A stretch of DNA of 60,000 bases from Bugula neritina (taxonomy: Eukaryota; Bryozoa; Gymnolaemata; Cheilostomatida; Bugulidae): positions 14,752,633-14,812,632 of the forward strand of contig OZ037769.1 in assembly GCA_964035545.1 (NCBI GenBank), read 5' to 3'. Shown here in pieces: positions 1 through 12,888 of the stretch. Numbering within the stretch: position 1 is the stretch's first letter; each line of letters opens with the position of its first letter. The notes below the pieces were generated by a model. That model was given only the letters and a program-made list of their open reading frames with translations. It was not told the DNA's origin and did no database searches. The position numbers and the translations under genes were made by a program.

Positions 1-685
1 GTAAAAGAAGATACACATTTAGTTTAAACTGGATGCACAGCTTACATAAAAAGACATGAGCCGACATTAATTATTGAATTATCTGTCAACTAATGTAGCT
101 ATAATTTCTATAAATTTTAATATATGAAAAAATTTTAGATGTTAGCTTTTCTCGTTTAACTTATAAAATGCGGCAGCACATAAATTATTTTATAAGTCTA
201 CACATAAATACAGCTATAACTCTATGTTTCACTAGAGTATGGACAAAGTAGATAGCACAGAAATTCTTCAATTACCACAAAATATTATTAGGATAGTCAA
301 ACCTTTTATTAAACTTAAACAATAAGAAGCATTTGCTATTCTTGCTATAATATTTAGTTTTATATTTAGTTTTGTAGTACTAATGGAATTAGGTGATTAT
401 TAAAGACATGACACCAAAAAATAAATAGTATCCATACAATTTTATTATAAAATTTTTTCATCTACTCATCATCATGTAATATTGATCTGCTGTAAAAGGT
501 GACTACCAATAGTTTTATCCATGTTAAGCTGCTTAACAACAATTGCATAAACAATCTTTATTTTAGACTTAATAGCTTTTTTTAAACGTTATAGATACAG
601 TTTAAAATGTTAGAAACTCCATATAAAGTTGACATTAAATTATTAGATTTAAACATATGAAATGTTATAGTTGAATTAAATTAAA
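1..685. other. 3' flank of collagen copy 1
   Basis: AT-rich sequence downstream of the copy 1 stop. Parts are recognisably similar to the 3' flanks of the other copies, for example around 440-560 compared with 13,940-14,030. A possible AATAAA (minus) lies at 557-562. No further gene or exon is visible. Confidence 0.5.
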
Positions 686-1051
686 TTATTTAGAGCAGAC
701 GACACAAGCTAGTTCTCTATCCTCAGTATAAGGTGGACAGTGTCCAATTGTTTGATAATCACTGCAGTCTGTGAGAACAAAAAAGAAGTGAGATCCACCT
801 CTATGGTCAGCTTGTCCAGTCACATAGTCTGGGTGTTCATCTACGCACACAAACTCTGTAGGATGGTCATATTCTTCCCATTCTGCCATTAGATAGCCTA
901 CACGGATATATATGTATGAATGTATATATATCTATATATACATGTATATATAGATATATATATATATTTATATTTATATTTATATTTGTATTATATATAT
1001 ATATACATATATATATGTGTGTGTGTGTGTGTATATATATATGTGTATATA

Positions 1052-1125
<74 letters not shown>

Positions 1126-3517
1126 AGAGAGAGATAAAAGCTTAAGTAGCACAGGACACAGAAACACAGAACGTACTGTATTGAATTTAGAAATTACTGA
1201 TGTTGTCTAACTGGGTGCATCATTTGCTTTCATTGTATCAAAATAAATGCATGGCAAATTCTAACTGCATAAACATAAACTGTGGGTGTCTAACACACAC
1301 TTTGAAAAATTAATGGCCTCTCTTTATAAAATAGGTAGATTAAACAAATAATACCTTCATATTCCTTAGTCCAAGTGTCTGGACATGTTCTTTTTGCAGG
1401 GATCATCATAACACTTGATTTATTTTTAGCATAGCATCTGGCGCACGGAGCATTTTGTCTTGAGGCAGGACCAGGGAAAATTCCCAGACTATCAGTAACA
1501 TATTCAACTCCTCATAACTTTGCTGAAGTTGGATGGTTTTTTCCTGAAACTTTTTTATATTCTGGATTCAAAGGTAAACACTGGTAGTTGGTTCCACCAC
1601 CTGTTTTTGCACCTCTTGAATTTGCAGCAAACCCTTTGAAAAACAGCGTTGTAAAACATTCACATTATGGAACTATTTTAATTAAAATGAGTGCATATTC
1701 TGCCAACACTTTCTTTTTTTTATTTATAGAATTTTTCCAAATAATGAAAATAATCACCTTCATAAATCTTTGAAGAATTTCCTCCACAGCTTTTCTTACC
1801 CCATCTGGTGTAGGTAGCACCCAGTGCAAGGTTTGGAGTTTTGCCAGGAATTCCTTGTGACCCTTTAGCACCTTTTTCTCCTGGTGCTCCTGGTGCTCCT
1901 GGTGCTCCTGGTGCTCCTAGTGTTCCGTCTACCCCTGGGTTACCAAGTGCTCCTGGAAGACCGGTTTTTCCTGGCAGCCCTGCTTTGCCTGGTTCCCCAT
2001 CTTTTCCAGGATTGCCATCAATTCCAGGTAGTCCCTGGCTACCAGTTTGACCAGGAAGTCCGGGTAGATCGTCTCTTCCCGGTTGACCATCTCTTCCATC
2101 TCTACCAGGTGGGGCATCAACTCCTGAAATCATGTGCAAAGTATCAGCAGAAATTTAGGTCCTGGGTTTTAAAAAAAATACCTTGTGCTCACATACTGTT
2201 TGTGTCAAGCTATAAGTCACATATTCGGTGGAATAAACTTGCCATCAACTCTATTGTTCATTGGTACAGTCAATAAAACATGTTACTGGTGGTACCTTGT
2301 TTTAGATAAGTAAGCTATGCATATTAGAGGAATTCTAGCTCAATGTGCTAAAACACCTCACTTATATACTGCAAGTGTGAGAACACATAAATTCCATTGT
2401 GACAGAAGAATTTCTTATACAAAATATCTTTTGTTCAAAGAATAAAATTATCACATTATGTTAAATCAACTAAAAGAAATATATTTAATTGCATTAAAGT
2501 TTAGACTATTTCTTTTCATTGATCTTGAAAGATGATTTATATCAAAGAATTCGATCAAAAGGAAGTTCCTGATTTCATAGAGCATTGCCAACTCAAGTTC
2601 ATCTTCTTCAACAAGTGTCGGGTGATTTTTAAAGTTTTGCAGCTGTAGTTCAATCAAATTTTAATAAAATAATTCAACCATATTATACTTGATATACTCA
2701 GTAATCAGTTGGTTTTTAACTTTCTTGAAGAATATAATATCATGCAATACTAAGAAATATTACAGATAGAACAAACATTGAACCAGTTGACTAACCAACT
2801 ATTCTTAGAATCTCAATCAGCTCATTGATGTCAGTCAGTTTGATTTCCTTTTCTTCAGGTTCTGTAGAATCTGTTTTTACTCTTCCATTGATGAGCTATA
2901 ATCAAAATTGATTATTTTTTTATCACATAAGTAGCTCATTTGGACATAATTATTATATATCCGTTACTATATGGTAAGATGTGTTGAAACTGTGCAAAAC
3001 TCGTCAATTAATTGGTGCAAAATTTTAATCACATGTTATAAATATCACTCACCACATTTACTAGAGTTGATAAAGTTTCCTTCATGGAGTTCATGTCACT
3101 TTTGACTGAAGTTATCTCCCTCTGCTGAGAAATGGCCAGATCTTGATACTCAGTTACCTGTTTGTGTAGAGAGCTGATTTCTTCCTGCTGTACTTCTGCA
3201 ACTTCTTTGAAACTCTCACAGTTACATACTGATGTGTCATCAGTCAGAACCTCACCAGATGCTGCTGACAAGATGACAGCAGTGATCATCATTGCTGCTA
3301 CACTTTCTAAAAAAAGTATTACTATTATATATATAGAATAAAATGTAATAATTACACCACAGGGTTAGCTGGGGAAACACATCTCTACAGGATTGGTATT
3401 TAATAAGTTTTAGTAGCTATTGTTTTCAACTACTACCTACAGAACATATACATATAAAAATCGGATTAGAACAATTTTTCTATAAAGTTTATACTCACTA
3501 TTCTCACCTCTTCTCAT
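686..3517 (-). pseudogene. Short-chain collagen C4-like gene, copy 1 (recent pseudogene)
   Basis: Seven ancestral exons are recognisable at 3508-3517, 3053-3306, 2796-2895, 1758-2123 (two ancestral exons fused), 1355-1633 and 686-897. The joined reading frame is 407 codons and stays in phase, but codon 284 is TGA (1512-1514) where the three sister copies have CGA (Arg). Translation would stop about 66 residues into the 189-residue C-terminal domain and lose most of its cysteines. Further damage: a Gly-to-Asp change in the fifth Gly-X-Y triplet (codon 2068-2070), a donor reading GTGATT instead of GTGAG(T/C) after the fused exon, a (TA)n microsatellite replacing the pyrimidine tract before the last exon, and a changed CCAAT motif upstream. 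A possible AATAAA signal lies at 557-562 (minus). The rest of the frame is open, so inactivation is recent. A polymorphic stop or stop-codon readthrough cannot be excluded. Confidence 0.82.
907..1127. repeat. Compound (TA)n / (GT)n / (TTTATA)n microsatellite
   Basis: About 220 bases of alternating TA, a short GT run and TTTATA hexamers fill the last intron of collagen copy 1 and reach to within about ten bases of the acceptor of exon 686-897. The other three copies have no microsatellite here. The long Tyr/Ile open frames across it are artefacts of the repeat. Confidence 0.95.
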
Positions 3518-5377
3518 CTCTTTATTTCGGTCACTCTGATCAAGGGTACTGAGAGAAATGTGTGAGACTGATTAAATCCTTTTACTCATGTTTATAAAAC
3601 TGATCAATAGAATGCAATGTCTCAAAAGCTATCTTTGCACAGCATAAGTTTCTTACGCTTTAAATGATTGGTTCTTGTTATACATGACAATAGTCTGTTC
3701 CAAAGTTACTTTATTGAACATAGGCTACAGAGCTATTCATTTCATTATTTCTTTTTGTTTTTTGAGAATAATCTCAATATTTTTTCTCAAAATATATTAT
3801 ATAAAAGGACAGTTCTATTTGTTTTATATAATATATTTTTTCCTTTTCTTCAATAAAACAGCTGCTGATAGCTTTCGTCTTAATTTTGCAAACTGTAGGC
3901 TACATCTTATTGTAATAACGTATTGTTTATTTCTTTACATTTATAGCAAATAGCAACCCAAAGTAAAATTTATTATGATTTCTATGTTATAATGGTGATG
4001 TGTTATAATAATAAGCTTTACAGTAAAGGGTTACGTTGAATAACAGTTGGCAACTTTAAAATCATTACTATGATCAATCAATAGAAATAATGACAAACTC
4101 TGTGAGCAGATTCTCAATTTAAAAAAAAACAAATGCAAAATTAAATGTAAATATTAGCCAATACCAGATGTTGTCTTATATAGACAAAACAACAAATCAC
4201 TTGATTGTCTCTAATAGAATAATTACTTGATTAAAATGAAGTTGAATAACTGAAAGTTTAATATTATGTGTTGGAATAATTGACTCAATTTTAAACTGAT
4301 TTAGTTATAATTGCAGTCAATTTGACTATAATATTCTTACAACTTCTATATACAGCTCTCTATTCAGAACTTTGGATTTGTGTATCCACGTATATAGTAC
4401 AACATAAGCAAGACAACTCTTTATGTGAAAACTCGTTGACTACCATCACACAACAGCACTATGCATACAGGTGTATTTGTATTCAAGTAGCATTTTGCAA
4501 GTGGCACAGCAATTGTAAAGAGCATGTCTTACAATAGTGTTAATGGTATATATAGGCTCTATATCATAAAATTTAGAAAATACTGTTGTAGTTGTCATCT
4601 AAATGCTAGCTTGTAAACTTGCTTGTATGGTGCATTATATTACTGCTTATATAGCATGAGAAGGCGACAACAACTCTTAACAATCACTATTATCCTATAA
4701 AGTGAGTTGATTAAAAACTGCAGTTATAAGTGAAGTAAGAAACACATTTAATTCAAGCTGCATGCACATCTTATACGTAAAAAGCATGAATCAAAATTTG
4801 GTGTGCCTGAATTATCCCTCAACTACTATTGCTTACTTCTGTAACTTCTCAACAAAGAATAACATTTTATGGACAGGGGCTTGTATTGTTTAACTTATAA
4901 AATGCTGCAGTGTATATGTAAACGCAGATACCGAATGTTGAATATTAACAGAATGAACAGGGTAGATAGCACAGAACTTATTCAAAATAAGCAAAAATAT
5001 TATTAAGATGACCAAAACTATTGATGAATAATAAGTAGCATCTGCTCTTCTTTGTCTGATAATATATATAATTTTATATTTAGATTTATGTTATACTATT
5101 TTTATTTGATACATGTTGAGGAAAGAACACTAAAAAGCGCGTTTTGACAGTAAAATTTCAATATGTTTCTGCAACTCGTTATCAGCCAACATTTATCTGC
5201 TGGAAAGCATGATAAACAATATTATATATTTTTGCACTATGCTGTTCACGAATAACTTTTATGAAAATATTTTTATTTTTAATAATACACTCTATTTCAA
5301 AATTTATATAAATTTGTAAAAATTTAATTAGTCTCTAATAAATTTAAGCTAATGAATTGCTAGTCAAACAAATTAAA
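3518..5377. repeat. Intergenic part of the collagen tandem duplication (copies 1/2)
   Basis: This spacer is closely matched by 8,157-10,057. Shared landmarks include the segment around 4,069-4,120 (compare 8,784-8,835) and the segment around 4,735-4,850 (compare 9,462-9,575). The duplicated unit is therefore the gene plus its full intergenic DNA, about 4.7 kb. No coding potential is seen in it. Confidence 0.8.
3591..3608 (-). promoter_or_regulatory. Degraded core promoter motifs of collagen copy 1
   Basis: A TTTTATAAA motif (minus strand) lies about 75 bp upstream of the copy 1 start, as in copies 2 and 4. The neighbouring inverted CCAAT present in the other copies (CCAAT on the plus strand) is changed to TCAAT here (3604-3608). 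Function is inferred from position and conservation only. Confidence 0.4.
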
Positions 5378-8156
5378 TTATTTAGAGCAGACCACACAAG
5401 CTAGTTCTCTATTCTCAGTATAAGGTGGACAGTGTCCAGTTGTTTGGTAATCACTGCAGTCAGTGAGGACAAAATAGAAGTGAGATCCACCTCTATTGGT
5501 AGCTTGTCCAGTCACATAGTCTGGGTGTTCGTCTACGCACACAAATTCTGTTGGATGGTCACGGTCTTCATCCTCTGCCATTAAGTACCCTACAAAGAGA
5601 GATTATTTGTTATTGATCTCCTTCTTACTCCTAAAAGTTTAATACGCAATAAATGATTGTCCGATCTTATAGCCCTTTTATTGTTATCTATGATATGAAG
5701 ATTTTTAGACATATTCATATCAAAGTGAACCAGTTATTACATAGTGCTGAAACTAATTATGTTGGAGAAATCTAAAAAAGGTTGGGTTAAACACCACTTA
5801 TAGCAAGCATTCAGTATATGTTGCTATAAAAATAGCATCTTTATAAAGTAGAAATATATAAAGTAGTTCGATCACATACCTTCATATTCCTTTGTCCAGG
5901 TGTCTGGACATGTTCTTTTTGCAGGAATCATCATGACACTTGATTTATTTTTAGCATAGCATCTGGCGCACGGAGCATTTTGATTATGAGCAGTACCCGG
6001 GAAAATTCCCAGACTTCCAGTCTCATACTCAACTCCTCGTAACTTTGCTGAAGTTGAATGATTTGTCCCTGACACTTTGTTATATTCTGGATTTAAAGGT
6101 AAACACTGGTAGTTGGTTCCACCACCCGTTTTTATTCCTCTTGAATTTGCAGCAAACCCTTTGGAAACACATAGCAAAACGTTAATAGTACGGAACTGTT
6201 TTAAACAGAATTTCAACAAATTTTTACATTTTGTAAATAATACATTGTCTCCTTATTATAAAAGTTTCTTCAAACAACAAAAAAGCTCACCTTCATAAAT
6301 CCTTGAAGCACTTCCTCCACAGCTCTTCTTTCCCCATCTGGTATAGGTAGCACCCAGTGTGAGGTTTGGAATCTTGCCAGGAATTCCTTGGGACCCTTTA
6401 GCACCTGGTGGCCCAGTTATTCCAGGTAACCCCCTTGAACCAGCAGCTCCTGCATTGTATAAACAGCAGCTTTAATACAAAAAGGACATAGAATACAAGC
6501 TTAAGTTTGTCTTTACTAAATTTTGCTCCTTCTCAGACAGAACGTAATGTTCAGTGACTATATTTATACCTTTCTGTCCTGGTGCTCCGTCTACTCCTGG
6601 TTTACCAATTGGTCCAGGAAAGCCAGTTTTTCCTGGTTCACCAACATTTCCAGCTAGTCCCTGGCTACCAGTTTGACCAGGAAGTCCAGGTAAACCGTCT
6701 CTTCCCGGTTGGCCATCTCTTCCATCTCTCCCAGGTGGGGCATCAACTCCTGAAATCATGAGCAAAGTATAAGCAGAAAGTTAGGTCTTGGGTTTTAAGA
6801 GTAATATTTTGTGCTCACTTACTGTTTATGTCAAGCTAGTCACATATTTGGTGGAATAAACTTGCTATAGATAGTATAGTCAACTCTTTTTTTTCGCTGG
6901 AACATTCAATAAAACATGTTACTGGTGGTACTTTGTTTTGGATAAGTTAACTATGCATTAGAGGAATTCTAGCTCAATGTGCTAAAACACCTCACACACT
7001 GAAAGTATGGGAACATAAAAATTCCATTGTGATGGAAGAATCTATTATACAAAATTTCTTTTGTTCAAAGAATAAAATTATTATATTATGTTAATTCATC
7101 TAAAAGAAATCTATTTAATTGCATTAAAGTTTATAGACTATTTCTTTTTGTTGATCTTGAAAGATGATTTTATCAAATAGTTCCATCTAAAAGGAAGTTC
7201 CTGATTTCATGAAACATTTTCAACTCAACTTTATATTGCCTTCAACAAGTGTTGGTGATTTTTAAAGTTTTGCAGCTGTAGTTCATAATACAAGTTCAAT
7301 AAAATAATTCAAACAGGTTATACTTGATAGAATATATACTCAGTAATCAGTTGGTTTTTAACTTTCTTAAAGAATATAATATCATGCAATACACAGAAAC
7401 CTTAAATCTGGAACAGACATTTAAACAGTTGACTCACCAACTATTCTTAGAATCTCAATCAGCTCATCAATGTCAGTCAGTTTGATTTCCTTTTCTTCAG
7501 GTTCTGTAGAATCTGTTTTTACTCTTCCATTGATGAGCTATATTCAAAATGAATTATTTTATTATCAAATAAGTAGCTTATTTGGACATAAATATTATAT
7601 ATCCGTTACTATGGTAAGATGTGTTGAAACTGTGCAAAATTCGTCAATTAATTGGTGCAAAATTCTAATCACATGTTATAAATATCACTCACCACATTTA
7701 CTAGAGTTGATAAAGTTTCCTTCATGGAGTTCATCTCACTTTTGACTGAAGTTATCTCTCTCTGCTGAGAATTAACCAGATTTTGATACTCAGTTACTTG
7801 TTTGTGTAGAGAGCTGATTTCTTCCTGCTGTACTTCTACAGCTTCTTTGAAACTCTCACAGTTACATGCTGGCGTGTCATCTGCCAGAACCTTACCAGAT
7901 GCTGCCGACAAGATGACAGCAGTGATCATCAATACTGCCACACTTTCTGCAACATTTAATGGATGATATAAAATAAGAACTTATTGTAACCACATTTAAT
8001 AAGTTTTAGTAACTGCTGACTTCAATCATTACTTATACATCCAAACTGACTTCAGCCATTACTTACATGTCGTTTTAATAATTACTTACATTTTCAGAGT
8101 TTAAAACAATTTTTTTAAAAAATACTCACTATATTCTCACCTCTTCTCATCTCCAT
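5378..8156 (-). CDS. Short-chain collagen C4-like secreted protein, copy 2 (399 aa)
   Basis: Exons are 8141-8156, 7693-7946, 7438-7537, 6570-6749, 6291-6449, 5880-6158 and 5378-5589, totalling 1,200 coding bases with all junctions in phase. The protein starts MEMRRE and has a hydrophobic signal segment ending near residue 27. A CxC pair follows, then a heptad-rich coiled coil (about residues 35-90) likely to trimerise the chain, an acidic linker, 27 uninterrupted Gly-X-Y triplets (130-210) and a 189-residue C-terminal domain. That domain has about ten cysteines, including CARC and a terminal CVVC, and resembles short-chain collagen C4 proteins of sponges and spiralians. The likely role is extracellular matrix or a secreted defence collagen; the C-terminal ligand is unknown. 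The start was chosen because it joins in phase to the signal exon; a second ATG lies two codons later. A TATA box and inverted CCAAT lie about 65-85 bp upstream. Confidence 0.87.
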
Positions 8157-10057
8157 ATTTCGATCACTCTGATCAAGGGTACTGAGAGAAATGTGAGACT
8201 GATTTAATCCTTTTACTCAGGTTTATAAAACTGACCAATAGAATGCAATGTCTCAAAAGTTATTTTCGCACAGCATAAGATTCTTACGCTTTACAGGATT
8301 GGTTCTTCTTACACATAATAATAGCCTGTTCCAATGTGTTACTTCATTGAATAGAGGCTATAGAGCTATTCGATTCTTTGTTTCCTTTTGTATTCTTTTG
8401 AGAATAATGTCAATACTTTTCTCATAATATATTATATAATAGGACAGTTCCTTTTATACTATATAAATCATAATATATTTTTGCTTTTATTCAATAAAAC
8501 AGTTGTTAATAGCTCTTGTTTTCATTTTGCAAACTGTAGGCTACGTATTGTTATAGCATATTGTTTATTTCTTTACATTCGGCAGCCTAAAGTAAATTAG
8601 TATAGTATGAATTCTATGTTATAATTGCTATGTGTTATATATACTCTTATATATACAAATTATCTGCTGGGTTGAAACAAAAGAAAGAAAACTCCATAAT
8701 GTAATTACCCACTGCTTAGATATATAAACTTTGCAGCAAAGAGTTACTTCCAATAACAGTTGGCAGCTTGAAAATATTTATTATGATCAATCAATAAAAA
8801 TAATGACAAACTCTGTGAGCAGATTCTCAATTTTAAGATAAAACAACAAAATTTAAAGAAAAACAGATGCGAAACTAAATCTAATTATTAGCCAATACCA
8901 GATGTTGTCTTATATAGACAAAACAACAAATCACTAGATTGTTTCTAATAGAATAATTACTTGATTAAAATGAAGTTGAATAACTAGTAGTTTAATATTA
9001 TGTGTTAGAATAATTGACTCAATTTTAAACTGATTAAGTTATAATTGCAGTCAATTTGACTATAATATACTTACAACTTCTATACTGCTCTCTATTCAGA
9101 ACTTTGGAGTTGTGTATCCACGTATATAGCACAACATAAGCAAGACAACTCTTTATGTGGGAACTTGCTGACTACCTCCACACAGTAGTAATATGCATAC
9201 AGATGTATTTGTATTCAAGTAGCATTTTGCAAGTGTTGCAGCAATTGTAAAGAGCATGTCTTACAATAGTGTTAATGGTATATATTGGCTCTATATCAGA
9301 AAATTTAGAAAATACTGTTGTAGTTGTCATCTCAATGCTAGCTTGTGAACTTGCATGTATGGTGCATTATATCACTACTTATATAGCATGAGAAGGAGAC
9401 AATAACTCTTAACAATCACTATTATTCTATAAACTGAGTTGATTAAAAACTGCAGTTATAAGTGAAGTAAGAAACACATTTAATTCAAGCTGCATGCACA
9501 TCTTATACGTAAAAATCATGAATCAAAATTTGGTGTGCCTGAATTATCCCTCAACTACTATTACTTACTTCTGTAACTTCTTAACAAAGAATAATATGTA
9601 ATCGCAGATACTGAATGTTGAATATTAACAGAATGAACAGGGTAGATAGCACAAAACTTATTCAAAATAAGCAAAAATATTATTAAGATGACCAAAACTA
9701 TTGATGAATAATAAGTAGCATCTGCTCTTCTCTGTATGATAATATATATAATTTTACATTTAGATTTATGTTATACTATTTTTATTTGATACATGTTGAG
9801 GAAAAGACACTAAAAAGTGCGTTTTGACAGTAAAATTTCAATATGTTTCTGCAACTCGTTATCAGCCAACATTGATCTGCTGGAAAGCATGATAAACAAT
9901 ATTATATATTTTTGCACTATGCTGTTCACGAATAACTTTTATGAAAATATTTTTATTTCAAATAATACACTTTATTTCAAAATTTATATAAATTTGTAAA
10001 AATTTAATTAGTCTCAAATAAATTTAAGCTAATGAATTGCTAGTCAAACAAATTAAA
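8157..10057. repeat. Intergenic part of the collagen tandem duplication (copies 2/3)
   Basis: Near-duplicate of 3,518-5,377 with small indels, such as the loss of a short block near 9,590 relative to 4,850-4,920. It holds the copy 2 promoter motifs at its left end and the copy 3 polyadenylation signal near its right end. No gene is visible. Confidence 0.8.
8222..8239 (-). promoter_or_regulatory. TATA box and CCAAT motif of collagen copy 2
   Basis: On the minus strand a TTTTATAAA motif (8222-8230) lies 66 bp before the start codon. A CCAAT in inverted orientation (8235-8239) lies just upstream. The same pair occurs at the same spacing before copy 4, which supports a shared core promoter giving a short 5' leader of roughly 35-40 bases. 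Confidence 0.5.
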
Positions 10058-12888
10058 TTATTTAGAGCAGACCACACAAGCTAGTTCTCTATTCTCAGTA
10101 TAAGGTGGACAGTGTCCAGTTGTTTGGTAATCACTGCAGTCAGTGAGGACAAAATAGAAGTGAGATCCACCTCTCTCAATAGCTTGTCCAGTCACATAGT
10201 CTGGGTGTTCGTCTACGCACACATATTCTGTTGGATGGTCATGATTTTCATTCTCTGCCATTAAGTACCCTACAAAAAGAGATTATTTGTTATTGATCCT
10301 CTCTTTACTCTTGAAAGTTTAATGCCCACTAAATGCTGGTCCAATCTATAGCCCTTTTAGTGTTATCTATGAAAAGAAGAATTTTGGATATATTCATATC
10401 AAAGTACAGCAGTTATTACATAGTCCTGAAACTAAATATGTTGGAGAAATCTAAAAATTTTTTGTTAAACACCATTTAGCAAGCATTCATTATGTTGCTA
10501 TGAAAATATAATTCATATACCTTCATATTCCTTAGTCCAGGTGTCTGGACATGTTCTTTTTGCAGGGATCATCATAACACTTGATTTATTTTTAGCATAG
10601 CATCTGGCGCACGGAGCATTTTGATCTTGAGCAGTACCCGGGAAAATTCCAAGAACTCTACTTTCATATTCAACTCCTCGTAACTTTGCTGAATTTGAAT
10701 GATTTGTCCCTGAGACTTTGTTATATTCTGGGTTCAAAGGTAAGCACTGGTAGTTGGTTCCACCACCTGTTTTTAGTCCTCTTGAATTTGCAGCAAACCC
10801 TTTGGAAACACATTGCAAAACGTTAATAGTATGGAACTGTTTTAAACAAAGTTTCAACAATTTTTTGCATTTTGTGAATAATACATTGTTTCCTTATTAT
10901 AAAGGTTTCTTCAAACAAGGAAAATACTCACCTTCATAAATCCGTGAAGAATTTCCTCCACAGTTTTTCTTACCCCATCTGGTATAGGTAGCACCCAGTG
11001 TGAGGCTTGGAATCTTGCCAGGTACTCCTTGTGACCCTTTAGCACCTGGTGGCCCAGTTATTCCAGGTAATCCCCTTGAACCAGAAGCTCCTGCATTGTA
11101 CAAAAAGCTTCTTCAATATTAACGTAATACAGAAACGCACATTACAGGCTCAACTCGAGTTGTTAAGTAGTTCTTTAAGGTTGTTGTTGATAATGTAATT
11201 TTTGCTCTTGTTCAGACAGAGAGTGACAGCAGAGGGATTTAAGCTAACAGTGGTAATAATGGTCAGTAATTATATTTATACCTTTCTCTCCTGGTGCTCC
11301 TGGTGCTCCTGGTGCTCCTGGTGCTCCTGGTGTTCCGTCTACTCCTGGGTTACCAAATTCTCCAGGAAGATCGGCTTTTCCTGGCAGCCCTGCTTTGCCA
11401 GGTTCCCCATCTTTTCCAGGATTGCCATCATTTCCAGGTAATCCCTGGCTACCAGTTTGACCAGGAAGTCCGGGTAAACCGTCTCTTCCCGGTTGACCAT
11501 CTCTTCCATCCCTACCAGGTGGAGCATCAACTCCTAAAACCATGAGCAAAGTATAAACAGAGGTTTAGGTCTTGAGTTTTGAAAGTAATATCTTCTGCTC
11601 ACATACTGTTTATGTCAAACTATAGTGACATATTTAATCACCAAATTTGGTGGAATATCATTGCTATTGACAGTATAGTCAACTCTATTGTTCATTGGTA
11701 CAGTCAATAAAATATGTTACTGGTGGTACTTTGTTTTAGATAAGTTAGCTATATGCATTAGAGGAATTCTAGCTCAATGTACTAGAATACCTCCCACCCT
11801 GCAAGTGTGAAAACACACAAATTCTATTGTGATAGAAGAATTTATTATACAATATCTCTTTTGTTCCAAGAATAAAATTATCACATTATGTTGATTCAAC
11901 CAAAAGAAATCTATTTAATTGCATTAAAGTTTAGACTATTTCTTTTCATTGATTTTGAAAGATGTTTTTATCAAAGAATTCGATCTAAAAGGAAGCTCCT
12001 GATTTTATGAAACATTTTCAACTCAACTTCATATCCTCTTCAACAAGTGTTGGTTATTTTTAAAGTTTTGTGGCTGTAGTTCAATCAAAGTTGAATAAAA
12101 TAATTCAACCATATTATACTTGATAGCATATATACTCAGTAATCAGTTGGTTTTTAACTTTCTTGAAGAATATAATATCATGTAATACTAAGAAATATAA
12201 CAGATATAGAACAAACATTGAACCAGTTGACTAACCAACTATTCTTAGAATCTCAATCAGCTCATTGATGTCAGCCAGTTTTATTTCCTTTTTTTCAGGT
12301 TCTGTAGAATCTGTTTTTACTCTTCCATTGATGAGCTATAATCAAAATTGATTATTTTTTCATCACATAAGTAGCTCATTTGGACATAATTATTATATAT
12401 CCGTTACTATGGTAAGATGTGTTGAAACTGTGCAAAACTCATCAATTAATTGGTGCAAAATTCTAATCACATGTTATAAATATCACTCACCACATTTACT
12501 AGAGTTGATAAAGTTTCCTTCATGGAGTTCATCTCACTTTTGACAGAAGTTATCTCTCTCTGCTGAGAAATGGCCAGATCTTGATACTCAGTTACTTGTT
12601 TGTGTAGAGAGCTGATTTCTTCCTGCTCCACTTCTACAATTTCTTTGAAACTCTCACAGTTACATGCTGACGTGTCTTCAGCCAGAACCTTACCAGATGT
12701 TGCTGACAAGATGACAGCAGTGATCATCAATGCTGCCACACTTTCTGCAACATTTAATAGATGATATAAATTAAAAACCACAATTAATAAGTTTTAGGAA
12801 CTGCATGCTGCCTTATATCATTACTTATACAGAGTTCAAAACAACTAACTACAAAAAAATACTCACTATTCCTATCTCTCATCTCCAT
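10058..12888 (-). CDS. Short-chain collagen C4-like secreted protein, copy 3 (425 aa)
   Basis: Exons are 12867-12888, 12491-12744, 12236-12335, 11282-11533, 10932-11090, 10521-10799 and 10058-10269 (1,278 coding bases). Architecture matches copy 2: signal segment, CxC, coiled coil, linker, collagen stretch (132-236, 35 triplet positions) and a 189-residue cysteine-rich C-terminal domain. Triplet 17 has Asp in place of Gly (codon 11370-11372, residue about 180), an interruption absent from copies 2 and 4. In fibrillar collagens such changes destabilise the triple helix; in short invertebrate collagens breaks can be tolerated. The first exon uses a GTGAGT donor lying further downstream than the one copy 2 must use, adding residues after the start. 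An AATAAA signal lies at 9971-9976 (minus), about 80 bp past the stop. The TATA motif seen upstream of the other copies is degraded here (12953-12965). Confidence 0.86.

Noticed and set aside
916-1137. Open frames rich in Tyr and Ile across the TA repeat
   Set aside because: They are a by-product of a (TA)n/(GT)n microsatellite inside an intron and show no coding character.
1841-2050. Pro-rich open frames on the plus strand over the collagen exons
   Set aside because: Collagen triplets read as Pro/Gly/Ala-rich frames on the opposite strand. Only the minus strand has the spliced C-terminal domain.
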